In this document: in pieces, positions 14,200 through 22,629 of the stretch
Layout: each line of letters opens with the position of its first letter
Numbering within the stretch: the first letter of the stretch is position 1
Translations under genes and position numbers: made by a program
Assembly: GCF_001612665.1 (NCBI RefSeq)
Contig: NZ_BDAX01000002.1
Coordinates: 620,001 to 684,000 of the forward strand
DNA length: 64,000 nt
From: Nocardia alba NBRC 108234
Lineage (GTDB): Bacteria; Actinomycetota; Actinomycetes; Mycobacteriales; Mycobacteriaceae
Direction of reading: 5' to 3'
Notes under the pieces: generated by a model
Database searches by the model: none
What the model was told of the DNA's origin: nothing
The model's input: the letters and a program-made list of their open reading frames with translations, nothing else

Positions 14200-15021
14200 T
14201 CAGCCGCCGAGGGCTGTGCGCACCGCGGCTTTCACCAGTGCGGCGTGCAGGTTCAGCGACAGTGCCGCGAGTTCGCGGACGGTCTCCTCGGCGCGAGCGC
14301 GCGCATCGGCATCACGGCTCTTCGCGATCGGCGCGGCGATCTGCGCGATCAATGCTGCCTCGCGGTCGGCGGCGAGCTTGAAGGCGCGCAGATGACGTGC
14401 CTCCAAACCGAATTCGGCCATCGCCTTCGCCGCGTGCGCGAGTGTCACCGCGTCGGACTCGAAGAAGCCGCCCACACCGGGGACGATCAGTCCCGCGCGC
14501 AGCAGATCGTCGAGAAAACGGTCGTCGATATCAGCTTTGGCGAGCAGGTCGGACCTGGTCAGCCGCACGCCGACATCGACACGTAGTTCCTCGGAGGTTA
14601 TCGCGCCTGCGACGATGCCGAGGCGACGCGGCGCGGCCGGACTCGTCGCCTCGGCATCGGCGCCCGCGGGGCCGGACACACTGTGCCCGGCCTCCGCGGT
14701 GCCGTGGTGGGAATGCGCGCGGGCGCGCGCTTCACGCACACCCAACGTCGCAGCGCCACTGTCGATCGCTTCCAACTGTTCCTTGATCACCTTCAACGGC
14801 AGGTACTGATCGCGTTGCGCGGTCAGCACGAAACGCAGCCGTTCGTAATCGGCCACCGAGAACCGCCGGTATCCCGACGGTGTCCGTTCCGGCCGGATCA
14901 GGCCCTCGGATTCGAGGAACCGGATCTTGGAGATGGTGATATCAGGAAAATCTGGTCGCAGCAGGTCGAGTACGGAGCCGATCGACATCCCTCCGCGCGC
15001 CCACTGCGCCGCCCCTGTCAC
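14200..15021 (-). CDS. ftsR: MerR-type regulator FtsR (Rv1828 homologue)
   Basis: The N-terminal MerR domain (MSIGSVLDLLRPDFPDITIS, then KIRFLESEGLI and TPSGYRRFS) matches Rv1828 and C. glutamicum FtsR, a DNA-binding activator linked to ftsZ expression and growth. The C-terminal half (about residues 150-270) is helical and probably mediates dimerisation. The segment between them is Ala/His/Gly-rich and poorly conserved. The start is GTG 15021, with AAGGG nine bases before it. It is 37 bases downstream of garA, the same arrangement as in mycobacteria, and likely shares its transcript. Confidence 0.93.
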   Translation of the reverse strand: MTGAAQWARGGMSIGSVLDLLRPDFPDITISKIRFLESEGLIRPERTPSGYRRFSVADYERLRFVLTAQRDQYLPLKVIKEQLEAIDSGAATLGVREARARAHSHHGTAEAGHSVSGPAGADAEATSPAAPRRLGIVAGAITSEELRVDVGVRLTRSDLLAKADIDDRFLDDLLRAGLIVPGVGGFFESDAVTLAHAAKAMAEFGLEARHLRAFKLAADREAALIAQIAAPIAKSRDADARARAEETVRELAALSLNLHAALVKAAVRTALGG

Positions 15022-15058
15022 AGCACTGTGCCCTTCGCGGGCACCAGTACCGGTGGGG

Positions 15059-15544
15059 TCATCGCGACCCCGCGCCCGACGCCGACTCGTTCGCCTGGGT
15101 GCGCGGACCGGTCAGGAAGACCAGCCGGAACTTGCCGATCTGGACCTCGTCGCCGTTCTGCAGCTCCGAGGAATCCACCGGCTCCCGGTTGACGTAGGTG
15201 CCGTTGAGGCTGCCCACATCGACGACCTGGAACGAGTCGTCGTCCTGACGGAACTCGGCATGCCGACGGCTGACGGTGACGTCATCCAGGAAGATGTCAC
15301 TGTCGGGATGGCGGCCGGCCGAAGTGGTCGGCTGATCCAGCAGAAAACGCGAGCCCGCGTTCGGGCCACGCTTGACCACCAGGAGGGCCGCACCGGCAGG
15401 CAGGCCCTCGACGCCCTGAACCGGCTGTTCGCCGGCCGGCTCTGCGGAGCGCGACGCGTCGACCTCGTTGAGGAAGTCCGCGCGGAAGACCGATGTCGTC
15501 TCGGCCGCGGTTTCCCCGTAACCCGGGTCCCTGTTCTCGCTCAC
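15059..15544 (-). CDS. garA: FHA-domain signalling protein GarA (OdhI homologue)
   Basis: GarA/OdhI is a cytoplasmic phospho-switch that binds and inhibits 2-oxoglutarate dehydrogenase and controls glutamate dehydrogenase and GOGAT according to Ser/Thr kinase signalling. The 161-residue protein carries the ETTS phosphorylation motif at residues 15-18, where PknG and PknB act in mycobacteria. The FHA domain follows, with SAGRHPDSDIFL, VSRRHAEF and SLNGTYVNREPV as phosphothreonine-binding elements. GTG 15544 is preceded by GAGGAGGAGAG. Both neighbouring genes match the mycobacterial order, and the nearby glycine cleavage genes fit a nitrogen/one-carbon control context. Confidence 0.96.
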   Translation of the reverse strand: MSENRDPGYGETAAETTSVFRADFLNEVDASRSAEPAGEQPVQGVEGLPAGAALLVVKRGPNAGSRFLLDQPTTSAGRHPDSDIFLDDVTVSRRHAEFRQDDDSFQVVDVGSLNGTYVNREPVDSSELQNGDEVQIGKFRLVFLTGPRTQANESASGAGSR

Positions 15545-15722
15545 CGTTTCTCTCCTCCTCGAACCTGATTATCCATGCAAGCAGGTGCTGTATTCGGCGA
15601 CACGACCGGCGCGATCACATCGCCAGGATAAAGATCCCGGCGTCGATTCCCCGACGTATCCGCTTGGCTTTGACCGTACCCTGCCGGGGCGTGCCCGTGC
15701 AGGGAGAACTGTGAAGGCTGAG

Positions 15723-16121
15723 TCAGCCCCCGATAACTCCTTGATAACCCGCCGCATCCAGCAGTTCACCCAGGGCGGAATCGAGAGTTGTCTCGTCGTC
15801 GAACGCGAGCTCGAACAGCCATCCTTCGTCGTAGGGATCTTCGTTGAGCGTCTCCGGCGTCTGGACCAGATCCTCGTTCACCGCAACGACTTTGCCGGTG
15901 AGCGGGGCGTAGATGTCGGACACGCTCTTGGTCGACTCGACCTCGGCGATGCTGTCGCCGACGGTCACGTCTGCGTCGACCTCGGGCAGCTGGACGAACA
16001 CGACGTCACCCAGCTGTGACTGGGCGTAATCGGTGATGCCGACACGGACCGCAGTGGGGCTGGTCCGCCGCACCCATTCGTGCTGTTCGGTGTAGCGCAG
16101 TTCCTCAGGGGTCCGGGTCAC
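15723..16121 (-). CDS. gcvH: Glycine cleavage system H protein
   Basis: This 132-residue lipoyl carrier shuttles the aminomethyl group between the P and T proteins. It has the family start TPEELRYTEQHEWV, the IGITDYAQ-type segment, and the lipoylation site EVESTKSVSD with Lys65. GTG 16121 is preceded by AAAGGA with a six-base spacer, which favours it over the ATG at 16136 or the 5' end at 16154. It lies 42 bases after the phosphatidyltransferase gene on the same strand. Confidence 0.96.
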   Translation of the reverse strand: MTRTPEELRYTEQHEWVRRTSPTAVRVGITDYAQSQLGDVVFVQLPEVDADVTVGDSIAEVESTKSVSDIYAPLTGKVVAVNEDLVQTPETLNEDPYDEGWLFELAFDDETTLDSALGELLDAAGYQGVIGG

Positions 16122-16163
16122 TGGACGTCCTTTCATCGTCGACGTTGCACGCAACAGTATCGA

Positions 16164-16805
16164 CTAGCTCCCACGGTGGGGCACAGGCGGTATCGATCGC
16201 GCGACCGCGATCGCGAGCCCCGCGTAGAGCAGCCCGGTCCAGACATAGAGCGCCGTGCCCCAGATCAGCAATGCCCAGCCGAAGGCCCATCCGAAACTCG
16301 CCCCCGCCCAGTCCATTTCCCCGGTCAATATCCACGGCAGGGCCGACATCAGCGCGAAAGTGGCCGCTTTGCCCAGGTAGATCACTTCCGGCGCGGGTAG
16401 TTCGCGCCGCTTATATACCGAAAGGGTCGCGGTGAGCACCAGATCGCGTGCGATCAAGATCACCGCCAGCCACCACGGCAGCAGGCCGCGCACGACGAAG
16501 GCCACCAGGGTGGTCACCAGGTAGAGCCGATCGACGAGCGGATCGAGCAGCGCTCCCAGCCGCGAGGACTGATCGAGCAGGCGGGCGAGTTTGCCGTCGA
16601 GGAAATCGGTGAAACCGCTGGCGATCAGCAGGGCGAAGGCCCAGCCGTCGGCCTGGCGGACCAGCAGGAGCCAGAGGAAGACGGGGATGCCGATCAACCG
16701 CACCACGCTCAATGCGTTGGGCACGGTCAGGATGCGGTCGCTGAACACGCCACCGTTTTCGGTGTCGTGCGTGCCCGGCGTTCCTGATTCGGTTGCCACG
16801 CCCAT
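16164..16805 (-). CDS. CDP-alcohol phosphatidyltransferase (PgsA2-type)
   Basis: This integral membrane enzyme of 213 residues has the CDP-OH-P signature DG-x2-AR-x8-G-x3-D-x3-D in DGKLARLLDQ...GALLDPLVD and about five hydrophobic segments. It would join a CDP-diacylglycerol to an alcohol such as glycerol-3-phosphate or phosphatidylglycerol. By position next to gcvH it corresponds to Rv1822 (pgsA2), which has been assigned as cardiolipin synthase or phosphatidylglycerophosphate synthase. The acceptor cannot be read from sequence. The start at ATG 16805 follows GAGGT; longer versions to 16859 are less likely. Confidence 0.9.
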   Translation of the reverse strand: MGVATESGTPGTHDTENGGVFSDRILTVPNALSVVRLIGIPVFLWLLLVRQADGWAFALLIASGFTDFLDGKLARLLDQSSRLGALLDPLVDRLYLVTTLVAFVVRGLLPWWLAVILIARDLVLTATLSVYKRRELPAPEVIYLGKAATFALMSALPWILTGEMDWAGASFGWAFGWALLIWGTALYVWTGLLYAGLAIAVARSIPPVPHRGS

Positions 16806-16906
16806 GCTTACCTCAGCGACCCCGGCTCGCGCCATCCGGCCACGCCGAAACGCCGTCAACTCCGCTGTGTATCGAATGCGGCGCTGCCCGGCGCGCGGCG
16901 AACGAC

Positions 16907-16912
16907 TAATCT
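16907..16912 (+). promoter_or_regulatory. -10 box of a probable leaderless transcript
   Basis: TAATCT lies eight bases before GTG 16921, and there is no Shine-Dalgarno sequence. This spacing puts the transcription start on or next to the start codon, as in actinobacterial leaderless mRNAs. Confidence 0.55.
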
Positions 16913-16920
16913 GGGCAGTC

Positions 16921-18318
16921 GTGTCCGACAGTGGTATCGATCTGCGCTCCTACGTTTCCGCGGAGGACGCCCGCGAACGCGGCCGGGCGGCCAGCAAGCG
17001 GGTGCCCGTCACCGAGCGTGACCGCGCCGCGGCGAGCCCCGATCGCCCGACGGTGCGCGAATTCATCGACATCAGCAACCGGGGCCGGATCGAGCGGCTG
17101 GTGCCGCTGCGGATCGGCCGGATGATCGCCTCGCCGTTCACCTTCTTTCGCGGTGCCGCCGGTCTGATGGCCGCCGACCTCGCCGCCGGGCCCGACAGTG
17201 GTCTGGCGGCCCAGATCTGTGGTGACGCCCACGCCGCCAACTTCGGCCTCTACGGCACCCAGCGTGGCGAGATCGTGATGGATATCAATGATTTCGACGA
17301 GACGGTCATGGGCCCGTGGGAGTGGGATCTGGAACGCCTGGCGGCGAGCCTCGTGCTGGCGGGACGAGAGAGCGGCGTCGACGAGGACGACTGCCTGCGC
17401 GCGGCACGCGATGCCGCCCGTTCCTACCGCCACACCGTCGCCGACCTGGCCGACATGCCGTTCATGCAGTCCTGGACCGCGCTGCCCGACGAGTCGATCC
17501 TCACCAGCGCCAAAGCCGAGGACCTGCTCGACGACTTCAAGAAGGCCGCGAAGAAGGCCCGCAAGAACACCAGTGCCAAGGTGGTGGCGAAGTGGACCGA
17601 GCACCTCGACGACCACGAGACCGACATCCGCAAGCATCGCTTCGTCAGCGATCCGCCCGTGCTGACCGCGGTCGAGCGGCCGGTGTCGGAAGCCGTAATC
17701 GACGGACTGCAACGCTACGCGGGCACGATCAGGGAGTCCCGCCGCAATCTGCTGGCCAGGTTCGCGGTCTCCGATGTCGCTTTCCGGATCGTCGGCACCG
17801 GCAGCGTCGGGCTGCACAGTTACGTGGCGCTGTTGCACGGCAACGACGGCGAGGCGGTGGTGTTGCAGGTCAAACAGGCGCGTCCGTCCGCGCTCGCCCC
17901 GTTCCTGCCGCCCGCCGAGCCCCGGCACGAGGGCGAACGGATCGTGGTCGGCGCGCGGAGCGTGCAGTCCGAGACCGACATCCTGCTCGGTTGGACGACC
18001 ATCGAACTCGACGAGTCGCTGCCGTTCATCGTGCGCCAGTTCCGCAATCTCAAGGGCAGTATCGACCCGGCGGCGCTGTCGGCCGACGATCTCGACGACT
18101 ACGGTCGGCTCGCGGGCGCGCTGCTCGCCCGTGCGCACGCACGCTCGCTCGACCCGCGCGCGCTGGCGGGGTATCTGGAAACCGACGACGATGACGACGA
18201 CCGGTTCGAGGACTCGGTGGCAGGCTTCGCGGTGCGCTATGCCGACCGCACCGAGGCCGATCACGCCGAACTCGTCGCGGCCGTGGCGGACGGCACGATC
18301 GCCGCCGAACAGGATTGA
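16921..18318 (+). CDS. DUF2252 family protein (kinase-like fold)
   Basis: The 465-residue protein belongs to DUF2252, a family common in actinobacteria with a proposed protein-kinase-like or phosphotransferase fold and no established substrate. Recognisable blocks are VPLRIGRMIASPFTFFRGAA, ICGDAHAANFGLYG, VMDINDFDET and WEWDLERLAASL, then GTGSVGLHSYVALL in the second half. The GDAH-x2-N and DIND-F-D blocks resemble the catalytic and metal-binding loops of aminoglycoside phosphotransferase-like kinases. The start is GTG 16921; the frame is open further upstream, but that part overlaps the divergent pgsA gene. The C-terminal part has a run of acidic residues (ETDDDDDDRF). Confidence 0.9.
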   Translation: MSDSGIDLRSYVSAEDARERGRAASKRVPVTERDRAAASPDRPTVREFIDISNRGRIERLVPLRIGRMIASPFTFFRGAAGLMAADLAAGPDSGLAAQICGDAHAANFGLYGTQRGEIVMDINDFDETVMGPWEWDLERLAASLVLAGRESGVDEDDCLRAARDAARSYRHTVADLADMPFMQSWTALPDESILTSAKAEDLLDDFKKAAKKARKNTSAKVVAKWTEHLDDHETDIRKHRFVSDPPVLTAVERPVSEAVIDGLQRYAGTIRESRRNLLARFAVSDVAFRIVGTGSVGLHSYVALLHGNDGEAVVLQVKQARPSALAPFLPPAEPRHEGERIVVGARSVQSETDILLGWTTIELDESLPFIVRQFRNLKGSIDPAALSADDLDDYGRLAGALLARAHARSLDPRALAGYLETDDDDDDRFEDSVAGFAVRYADRTEADHAELVAAVADGTIAAEQD

Positions 18319-18402
18319 CCGAGCTACGATGTACGCCAACGGTTCTCGGCACAGCTCCCGTGTGCGCAGGGCCGCGCCAACGACCAACGAAGGGCGGTCT
18401 CC

Positions 18403-19293
18403 ATGCTCGTGCGCGTGCAGAATGCGGCAGGCAGCGATGCCGAGGCGGCACTGATCGATTGGTTGCGCAGGTGGAAGGACCCATCGAGCCCGCACGGCGT
18501 CGCCACGATCAACTGCAGCCTGTTCCACCAGGATCGGCTGCACCAGTTCGACGCGGTGGTCTGGACCCCGACCAGTTGCGTGATCATCGAGGCCGAGATG
18601 TTCACCGCCCCGCAGGACGGCGTGCTGGAGATCCCGCTCAACGGTCCGTGGATGGTCTCGGGCGAACTCGCCCAGTTCGCGGGCGCGGAGAAATCCACGC
18701 CGCTGGAACGTTCGCGTGATCACACCTTCGCCCTGCAGGACTATCTCGCCGCGCGCGGGCTCGGCCAGCGCGCGGTGCACGGTCTCGGCCTGATCGTGCC
18801 GATGCCCGGCGCCCAGATCGACGTGCACCAGGGCTGGAGCGATCCGAGCTTCGATGTGATCGTCACCGACGACCCGTATCGGCTCGAGATGTACTTCGAA
18901 TTGCTGGCCGAGAAGGAACACAACCTCTGGACGGCCAACGACGTCGCCATCGCGTTCCGTGGTCTCGGCATCCTGCCGTACCTGCCGGCACCGCAGGATC
19001 TGCTCAACGAGGGTTTCCTCGGTCCGATCGACGTGACGCTGTGGCACGGCGGGCCCACCCAGGCGGCCGCGGAGACCTACGCCGAGGAACAGGCCGAGTA
19101 CGAACGTCAGGCGCAGTCCCGTGGCATGGTCGCGCCGTGGTACAGCCCGTGGAAGCTGTATCCGCGGATCGACGGCGATCTCGATTTCGGCCGGGCGTTC
19201 CTGCGGATCACCCTCGCCCTCGGCATGATCGTGGCCATCGTGTGGGTGCTGTGGTTCCTGGTGACGGCGGTGCTCACCTACGGTCCGGCCTGA
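18403..19293 (+). CDS. NERD-domain membrane protein
   Basis: This 296-residue protein carries an N-terminal nuclease-related domain. FDAVVWTPTSCVIIEAEMF (about residues 48-66) corresponds to the D-x-V-x-I-E-x-K/E core of the restriction-endonuclease-like fold, although the usual final lysine is not obvious. A single transmembrane helix lies near the C-terminus (ITLALGMIVAIVWVLWFLV). NERD proteins are thought to process DNA, but most are uncharacterised. ATG 18403 has GAAGGGCGG upstream. A TACGAT box at about 18328 may give it its own promoter, separate from the DUF2252 gene 84 bases upstream. Confidence 0.8.
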   Translation: MLVRVQNAAGSDAEAALIDWLRRWKDPSSPHGVATINCSLFHQDRLHQFDAVVWTPTSCVIIEAEMFTAPQDGVLEIPLNGPWMVSGELAQFAGAEKSTPLERSRDHTFALQDYLAARGLGQRAVHGLGLIVPMPGAQIDVHQGWSDPSFDVIVTDDPYRLEMYFELLAEKEHNLWTANDVAIAFRGLGILPYLPAPQDLLNEGFLGPIDVTLWHGGPTQAAAETYAEEQAEYERQAQSRGMVAPWYSPWKLYPRIDGDLDFGRAFLRITLALGMIVAIVWVLWFLVTAVLTYGPA

Positions 19294-19324
19294 ACGGGAC
19301 CGCGCGGCGGCCGTCGTCGCGTCC

Positions 19325-19909
19325 GTGATCGTTCGTGGCGCCGGCGTTGTCCGGATGACGATGATCGGCGCCGGTGCCGCACTGACCGCGACGATTCCGT
19401 TGACGTTCTCCGCGCACGGCGGCCCGAGCGAGCTCGATCGCGTGGTGTCGGACAACACCGTCTCCCCCGGTCTCGCGCAGGTACTCGTCGCACCGAGCAA
19501 CGCGCCGGTGGTCGTGGCGCTACTGGTGGCCGCGAGTGCCTGGTTCGCCGTGCGCCGGCAATGGTGGAAGGCCGTGACGATGCTGGTGGTTCCCGAGATC
19601 GCGTTGGCGGCCAACACCTGGCTGCTGAAACCACTGTGGGATCGGCAGCTGGACGACCACCTCGCCTACCCGAGCGGGCATACCGTTCACATGGTCGCTG
19701 TCGCAACAACTTTCGCGTGCCTGGTGACCGATATCCGGATCCGGATCGCGGCCGCAGCCGGCACGGCGTCCGCGCTGATCATGATCACCGCGGGCATGGT
19801 CGAACTCGGGTACCACCACGCCACCGACGTGCTCGGTGGCGCGGCGGCGGCCCTCGCCATGACGGTCGGGCTGTGCTGGATCTGCGAGGTGCTGCACCGC
19901 CGCGTCTGA
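19325..19909 (+). CDS. PAP2-superfamily membrane phosphatase
   Basis: A 194-residue polytopic membrane protein with about five hydrophobic segments and the three PAP2 phosphatase motifs: KPLWDRQ (motif 1, lacking the full KX6RP), YPSGHTVH (motif 2, catalytic His) and GYHHATDVLGG (motif 3). It would hydrolyse a lipid or isoprenoid phosphate at the outer face of the membrane. The start is uncertain: GTG 19325 gives the longest form and ATG 19355 is also possible. It lies 31 bases after the NERD gene. The next gene is convergent. Confidence 0.83.
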   Translation: MIVRGAGVVRMTMIGAGAALTATIPLTFSAHGGPSELDRVVSDNTVSPGLAQVLVAPSNAPVVVALLVAASAWFAVRRQWWKAVTMLVVPEIALAANTWLLKPLWDRQLDDHLAYPSGHTVHMVAVATTFACLVTDIRIRIAAAAGTASALIMITAGMVELGYHHATDVLGGAAAALAMTVGLCWICEVLHRRV

Positions 19910-19918
19910 CCGCCCACC

Positions 19919-19948
19919 CGACGGACCCGCGCCCGGGCCCGTCCGTCG
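19919..19948. terminator. Inverted repeat between convergent genes
   Basis: CGACGGAC (19919-19926) pairs perfectly with GTCCGTCG (19941-19948). The loop contains the palindrome GCCCGGGC. Its position between the ends of the PAP2 and acyl-CoA oxidase genes suggests a terminator usable in both directions. Confidence 0.55.
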
Positions 19949-19972
19949 ACGAGCCGGGCGCGGTGCACGCCG

Positions 19973-21904
19973 CTACCGACGATCGAAAACGCTGGCGTCG
20001 CTCAGCATTTCGGCGCGCAGCATCGTCTCGGGCACGCCCATCGCCTCCACCAGCGTCAGCGCGTCGGGGCGCAGCCGGTCGACGAGTTCGTTCACCCCGC
20101 GCCGCACCGCCTTGGCCCGCTCCACCGACATGAACCGGTGCATGATGTACCAGGCCAGGTTGTCCTCCAGCGAGGCGTACACGTAGAGGTCGCAGACGGT
20201 CTCGGCCAGCGCCTTGGCATCCGGGTCCTCGATGAGGGCGATGCCGTCGACGAATTCCTCGAGCACGAGCCGGTCGATGTGCGCCGTGCCCGCCGCCAGG
20301 ATGTGGTCCTGAGCATTGTTGAACGCCTCGAACGGGCCGGTGTCGGCGGCGCGGGCGCGCAGTCGGTGCGCGGCGGTGCGCAGCAGGTAGTCCTCGCGGT
20401 CGGCGAACAGCTGCAACTGGACGTCGCGTTTGGACAGGTCGCCTTCGTCGACGGTCTCGTCGTTGCGGTCACGCAGGGTCTGGATCAGCTGGCGCACACC
20501 CGAACGTTTGCGCACCACGTCACCGGCCATGGTGGCCGCGAACCGCACCCAGCCCAGTGCGTCGAGGTCGCGAACCTCGTCGGAGTAGGCCGTGAGCAGC
20601 TCCTTGGCCACCAGCTGGGTCAAGACGACATTGTCACCCTCGAAGGTGGTGAAGACATCGGTGTCGGCTTTCAACGTCACCAGACGATTCTCGGTGAGGT
20701 AGCCCGCACCACCACAGGCCTCGCGGCATTCCTGAATCGCCCGCGTGGCGTGCCGGGTCTGGGCGACCTTCAGACCGGCGGCACGCTTCTCCAGCGCGCG
20801 CTGGGAACTCGTTTCGGTGTCCTGGCCGCGCTGGACCAGGTCCATCCGGCGCACGAGGTCGTTCTGGGCGAAGGCCAGCGCGAACGACTTCGCCACCAGC
20901 GGCAGCAGCCTGCGCTGATGGCTGCGGTAGTCCAGCAGCAGGGTCTCCTCGCCGGTGTCGGGGTCGGCGAACTGGCGGCGTGCCAGCGCGTACCGCACAG
21001 CGATGCTCAGCGCCACCCTGGTGCCCGCCGCGGCCGCGCCGCCGACGCTGACCCGGCCGCGCACCAGCGTGCCGAGGGTCGTGAAGAAGCGGCGGCTCGG
21101 GTTCTCGATCTCGGAGCTGTAGGTGCCGTCCTCGGCCACGTCGGCGTAGCGATTGAGCAGGTTCTCGCGGGGGATCCGGACGTGGTCGAAGACGATCCGG
21201 CCGTTGTCGACACCGGGCAGGCCGCCTTTGAGACCGTCGTCGTAAGTGGTCACGCCGGGCAGGTCGGCGCCGAGTTCGTCACGGATCGGCACCAGCAGGC
21301 AGTGCACCCCTTTGCTCTCGCCGCCGACGATCAACTGCGCGAACACCGCGGCCATCCGCGCGTGGACCGCAGCGCCACCGATGTAATCCTTGCGCGCCGA
21401 CGGGGTCGGGGTGTTGACGACGAATTCCCGCGTGGCCGGATCATAGGTGGCCGTGGTCTCCAGATCGGAGACGTCGCTACCGTGCCCCGACTCGGTCATC
21501 GCGAAACAGCCGAGCAGGTCGAGCGAGATCAGTCGCTTGATGAAGTCACGGTGACGTTCGGTGCCCAGGTTCTCCACCGCGCCGCCGAACAGGCCCCACT
21601 GAACGCCGGATTTCACCCACAGCGACAGGTCGGCATAGGCCAGCATCTCCAGACCGGTGACCGCCCCGCCGGGATCGCCCGTGCCGCCGTTCTCGGGCCG
21701 GAAGCCCCGCTCTGGGTAGCCCATGGTCGCGATGGCCCGCATCTGGTCGAGCACGCGAGCCCTGGCGGCGTGGATGTCGAGTTCGGGATCGTCGGTGAAT
21801 TCCGCGCCGGCGAGCTGGGTTCGCGCCTGTTCCCTGACCGTGCGCCACGGTCCGTCCAGCGCTGCGCGCAGGTGTTCTGCCGTCGTCGTTGTGCCGGTAG
21901 CCAT
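19973..21904 (-). CDS. Acyl-CoA oxidase/dehydrogenase family protein
   Basis: The 643-residue flavoprotein has the layout of the acyl-CoA oxidase branch of the ACAD superfamily. It has an N-terminal helical part, the flavin-contacting LLGCFAMTESGHGSDVSDLETTA and IGGAAVHA segments, and a C-terminal section with ACGGAGYLTENR followed by TFEGDNVVLTQLVAKELL. That last region holds the catalytic glutamate in acyl-CoA oxidases. It would introduce the 2,3-double bond into acyl-CoA. Whether oxygen or an electron-transfer flavoprotein takes the electrons cannot be decided here. ATG 21904 starts MATGTTTTAEHLRAAL; a TACTGT box seven bases upstream may make it leaderless. The TetR gene at 22006 is divergent. 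Confidence 0.9.
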   Translation of the reverse strand: MATGTTTTAEHLRAALDGPWRTVREQARTQLAGAEFTDDPELDIHAARARVLDQMRAIATMGYPERGFRPENGGTGDPGGAVTGLEMLAYADLSLWVKSGVQWGLFGGAVENLGTERHRDFIKRLISLDLLGCFAMTESGHGSDVSDLETTATYDPATREFVVNTPTPSARKDYIGGAAVHARMAAVFAQLIVGGESKGVHCLLVPIRDELGADLPGVTTYDDGLKGGLPGVDNGRIVFDHVRIPRENLLNRYADVAEDGTYSSEIENPSRRFFTTLGTLVRGRVSVGGAAAAGTRVALSIAVRYALARRQFADPDTGEETLLLDYRSHQRRLLPLVAKSFALAFAQNDLVRRMDLVQRGQDTETSSQRALEKRAAGLKVAQTRHATRAIQECREACGGAGYLTENRLVTLKADTDVFTTFEGDNVVLTQLVAKELLTAYSDEVRDLDALGWVRFAATMAGDVVRKRSGVRQLIQTLRDRNDETVDEGDLSKRDVQLQLFADREDYLLRTAAHRLRARAADTGPFEAFNNAQDHILAAGTAHIDRLVLEEFVDGIALIEDPDAKALAETVCDLYVYASLEDNLAWYIMHRFMSVERAKAVRRGVNELVDRLRPDALTLVEAMGVPETMLRAEMLSDASVFDRR

Positions 21905-21980
21905 GTACTCGACAGTAGCCCGCGCACGATGTGTCCCCCAGGCCCGAAACTCGGTTCGGGCGAAAGTCTTGCCCACCGAT

Positions 21981-22014
21981 TGAACATACGTTTAACATAT
22001 TGAACATGCGTTCA
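21981..22014 (+). promoter_or_regulatory. Double palindromic operator and -10 box of the TetR-ABC operon
   Basis: Two imperfect copies of one palindrome lie 20 bases apart: TGAACATACGTTTA (21981-21994) and TGAACATGCGTTCA (22001-22014). Each is a TGAAC / GTTCA arm pair with a four-base centre. Between them lies TAACAT (21993-21998), a good -10 box seven bases from ATG 22006. The second copy covers the start codon. This looks like autoregulation of a leaderless TetR mRNA. Confidence 0.72.
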
Positions 22015-22626
22015 GCCGATCTCACCACCGCCGCCAGGATTCGCGACGCCGCGATCGAATTGTTCGGTGAGCAGGGCTTCGGCGTCGGCGTTCGGGCGAT
22101 CGCCGCCGCGGCGGGAGTCTCGCCCGGGCTGGTGAATCACCACTTCGGCTCCAAGGACGGCCTGCGCGCGGACTGCGACGATCGTGTGCTCGAGATCATC
22201 CGCGACGAGAAGTTGCGGGCGATCCAGGCACCGGGTCCGGCGGGGATGCTGAACGCGATGGCCGAGATCGAGATGTACGCCCCCCTGGTGGCCTACATGC
22301 TGCGCAGCTTCCAGGCAGGCGGCGCGCTCGCGGAGTCGCTGCTCGAACACATGATCACCGACGCGGAGCAGTACATGCGGACCGCCGTCGAGGCAGGCAA
22401 GATCAAGCCGAGTCGCGATCACGCCGCGCGGGCCCGCTACATCGTGCTCTGCCACGTCGGCGCCATGAATCTCTACCTCCAGATGCGCCTGCACCGCGAC
22501 GGAAAACTCGACTACCGCAAGGCGATTCGCGCCCTCTCCGACGAGATCACCTTTCCGGCACTCGAGCTCTACACCCAGGGATTGCTCACCGATTCGACCA
22601 TGCTCGACACCATTTTCGAGGAGTAG
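22006..22626 (+). CDS. TetR-family transcriptional regulator
   Basis: The 206-residue protein has a typical TetR N-terminal DNA-binding domain (AARIRDAAIELFGEQGF, then VRAIAAAAGVSPGLVNHHFGSKDGL). The ligand domain is helical and not similar enough to name an effector. ATG 22006 is chosen because the -10 box and operator pair end there; the frame extends to 21931, but that would run across the operators. The ABC ATPase starts four bases after its stop, so it most likely represses its own exporter operon. Confidence 0.93.
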   Translation: MRSADLTTAARIRDAAIELFGEQGFGVGVRAIAAAAGVSPGLVNHHFGSKDGLRADCDDRVLEIIRDEKLRAIQAPGPAGMLNAMAEIEMYAPLVAYMLRSFQAGGALAESLLEHMITDAEQYMRTAVEAGKIKPSRDHAARARYIVLCHVGAMNLYLQMRLHRDGKLDYRKAIRALSDEITFPALELYTQGLLTDSTMLDTIFEE

Positions 22627-22629
22627 ACG

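Noticed and set aside
16906..19617. Minus-strand open frame of about 900 codons opposite the DUF2252 and NERD genes
   Set aside because: Low-complexity antisense shadow; the plus strand encodes conserved motifs with clear starts.
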